In this document: positions 36,026-37,188 of the stretch, in pieces
Layout: the number at the start of each line of letters is the position of its first letter
Numbering within the stretch: position 1 is the first letter of the stretch
Source: Gemmatimonadota bacterium
GTDB taxonomy: Bacteria > Gemmatimonadota > Gemmatimonadetes > Gemmatimonadales > Gemmatimonadaceae
Length of the DNA: 37,188 nucleotides
Reading direction: 5' to 3'
NCBI GenBank assembly: GCA_021299375.1
Contig: JAJTGR010000082.1
Span: 1-37,188 of the forward strand
Notes under the pieces: model-generated
Databases searched by the model: none
What the model saw: only the letters and a program-made list of their open reading frames with translations
What the model was told of the DNA's origin: nothing
Made by a program: the position numbers and the translations under genes

Positions 36026-36577
36026 CTATCGCCGGCGTCGTCCGCCGTCGCCTATCGGGACGCTAACGCCAGCCACGAGGCGGAAGCGCACCCCATCGTT
36101 GGGGAAGGTCCAGCGTCCTTCGATGAACGGGCGAACGGCACCGCCCGGCGTTCTCGGCTCGAAGCCCGCCAGGAGGTTCGGTGCGGCCCGTGTGCCGCGC
36201 TCGCCCGTGTCCCGGTCATCCGCTCGTAACAGGCCGATGCCGCCACCCACGTACAATCCGCGAAGCGGGATGGTGAGGTCGGCGTTCAGCTGCCAGTCCG
36301 TGGCGCTGTCCCCGAGGAACACATCGCCGCTCGGGACGACGGCCAGGCGACGCGCCACCGGCAGGCGCAGCTGTGCACCGACACTCCAGCGGTCGACGGC
36401 TGCATCGTACCCGCCCCGGATCCCGAGCGAAGTCGTGGGAGCGCCGAGGGCGCCAAGGGCGATTCCGCCGCGCCCACCGGGGGTGGGCCGGGGACGCGGC
36501 CGGCGCTGCCCATCGGCCGTGAATGGAAGGAAGGCGCTCAGGGACACCAGTAGAGTTATCGGCAGTCGTGTTCGCAT
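36026..36577 (-). CDS. Small outer-membrane beta-barrel-like protein
   Basis: 183 residues from ATG 36577: signal peptide MRTRLPITLLVSLSAFLPFTADGQ, then a basic Pro/Arg linker, then alternating hydrophobic/polar strands (GIRGGYDAAVDRWSVGAQLRL, DWQLNADLTIPLRGLYVGGGIGL, APNLLAGFEPRTP, VRFRLVAGVSVPIG) typical of an eight-strand outer-membrane barrel. No specific family or function can be named. A longer open frame to 36832 has no family-like sequence before the signal peptide. No good ribosome site is seen. It may form a pair with the secreted protein downstream. Confidence 0.7.
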   Translation of the reverse strand: MRTRLPITLLVSLSAFLPFTADGQRRPRPRPTPGGRGGIALGALGAPTTSLGIRGGYDAAVDRWSVGAQLRLPVARRLAVVPSGDVFLGDSATDWQLNADLTIPLRGLYVGGGIGLLRADDRDTGERGTRAAPNLLAGFEPRTPGGAVRPFIEGRWTFPNDGVRFRLVAGVSVPIGDGGRRRR

Positions 36578-36903
36578 GGAGGGCTCGCCGCGGGGGCAGG
36601 TCAGCAACGAGAGTCGGGCGCATACACTCGGCCATTCGACGGCGGGAGTGGTCGGTGCGTTAATCCGCGGATTCAGCCAGGACATCGCAAAGGCGGGGGC
36701 GCGCCCGCCGCCTGTCCGCAGTTGTGACGTCGGGTTCGCCGAGGTCGCGTGGGCGTTGCTGGTGACGCCGGCGCGCGGAGCACCAGGTGGCGGACATAGG
36801 GGGGGAACTGGCGAGGCGTGTCTCACCTCCACTGGTCAACGCGGCGGCGGTCGCCAAGCCAACGGCCACGTGGTCCATCGGTTCACCCTTTTCCCACACC
36901 TCC
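36578..36903. other. Divergent intergenic region, no gene seen
   Basis: About 326 bp between the beta-barrel gene (minus) and the serine hydrolase gene (plus). It contains a perfect 12-bp palindrome AATCCGCGGATT at 36662-36673. Otherwise I see nothing in it; promoters for both genes must lie here but no clear pair of hexamers stands out. Confidence 0.5.
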
Positions 36904-37188
36904 ATGCACTTCCTGTTGCGTTCGGGCCTGTCGCTGGCAGCCACATCGATGCTGGTGCTGCTCGGGACTGCCTGCGGCACCACTGCCAGCCCGTCGTCGC
37001 CTTTGCTGACGGTCGAGGCGACACAGGCCGTGGGCCCCACCGCCGAGGCGATTGCCGCCGCCAAGTCGTACAGCACGTCGATGGGCGGCCAGACATTTCT
37101 CGTGCTGCACCGTGGGCAGGTGCTCGACGAGTCGTACACGAACGGGGGCAGCGCTGACCGCGCCCAACTTCTCGCCAGCGCCACGAAG
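36904..37188 (+). CDS. Lipoprotein serine hydrolase, beta-lactamase/class C-like, partial (cut by window end)
   Basis: The open frame from ATG 36904 runs to the window edge, 95 residues. It has a lipoprotein signal (SMLVLLGTAC, lipobox with Cys24), a Ser/Thr/Pro linker, then QTFLVLHRGQVLDESYTNG, the first strands of a serine beta-lactamase-like fold, and finally LLASATK, where Ser-x-x-Lys (SATK) is the expected nucleophile motif of class C beta-lactamase and esterase relatives. The rest, including the Tyr-x-Asn motif, is outside. An antibiotic-resistance role should not be assumed; most such lipoproteins are esterases or peptidases of unknown substrate. Confidence 0.75.
   Translation, partial: MHFLLRSGLSLAATSMLVLLGTACGTTASPSSPLLTVEATQAVGPTAEAIAAAKSYSTSMGGQTFLVLHRGQVLDESYTNGGSADRAQLLASATK

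Noticed and set aside
36662-36673. Palindrome AATCCGCGGATT as a specific operator
   Set aside because: A single 12-bp palindrome can occur by chance and no second copy was seen in the window; noted only in the intergenic entry.
35466-37157. 563-residue open frame on the plus strand
   Set aside because: It runs opposite two signal-peptide proteins and is Arg/Pro/Gly-rich with no domain pattern; a GC-bias shadow.

Overview
The window is high-GC bacterial chromosome, densely packed and mostly co-oriented in long overlapping operons, with many GTG starts. Gene content (a 14-gene complex I operon, a crtB/cruF/crtI acyclic-carotenoid cluster, tig-clpP, a gamma/alpha-fused 2-oxoacid:ferredoxin oxidoreductase) fits a Gemmatimonas-like member of the Gemmatimonadota. 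That assignment is inference from gene content and carotenoid type; no marker gene in the window proves it.

Layout. (1) 1-2115, minus: tig then clpP, followed by a 44-bp tandem repeat array of hairpins. (2) 2208-6202, minus: carotenoid genes crtB and cruF (coupled), a terminator-like hairpin, a three-helix membrane protein of unknown function, and crtI ending in a strong hairpin terminator. (3) 6203-6896: a divergent control region of about 0.7 kb with repeats and a hairpin. (4) 6897-20289, plus: nuoABCDEFGHIJKLMN, complete and in canonical order, nearly every junction overlapping; a large-type malic enzyme follows 18 bp later. (5) 21982-33112, minus: nine tightly joined genes, korC-korA-korB-fdsG-fdsB-fdsA-fdhD-fdsD-mobA, convergent with the malic enzyme. 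(6) 33113-37188: looser, partly decayed region with a disrupted DinB-VOC gene, a frameshifted PF00756-type esterase remnant, a secreted His-rich protein, a small beta-barrel-like protein, and the start of a serine hydrolase lipoprotein running off the right edge.

How it works together. The centre is a redox hub. Malic enzyme and the NAD-linked molybdenum formate dehydrogenase (FdsGBA) make NADH, which complex I oxidises. The KorAB enzyme exchanges electrons with ferredoxin, and the co-transcribed GltD-like flavoprotein KorC, carrying an extra 2x[4Fe-4S] domain, could connect ferredoxin to NAD(P)H. FdhD and MobA mature the molybdenum cofactor of FdsA. The most notable arrangement is the fusion of a 2-oxoacid:ferredoxin oxidoreductase module and a formate dehydrogenase module into one apparent transcription unit. 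No CRISPR array, insertion sequence, tRNA or rRNA was seen.
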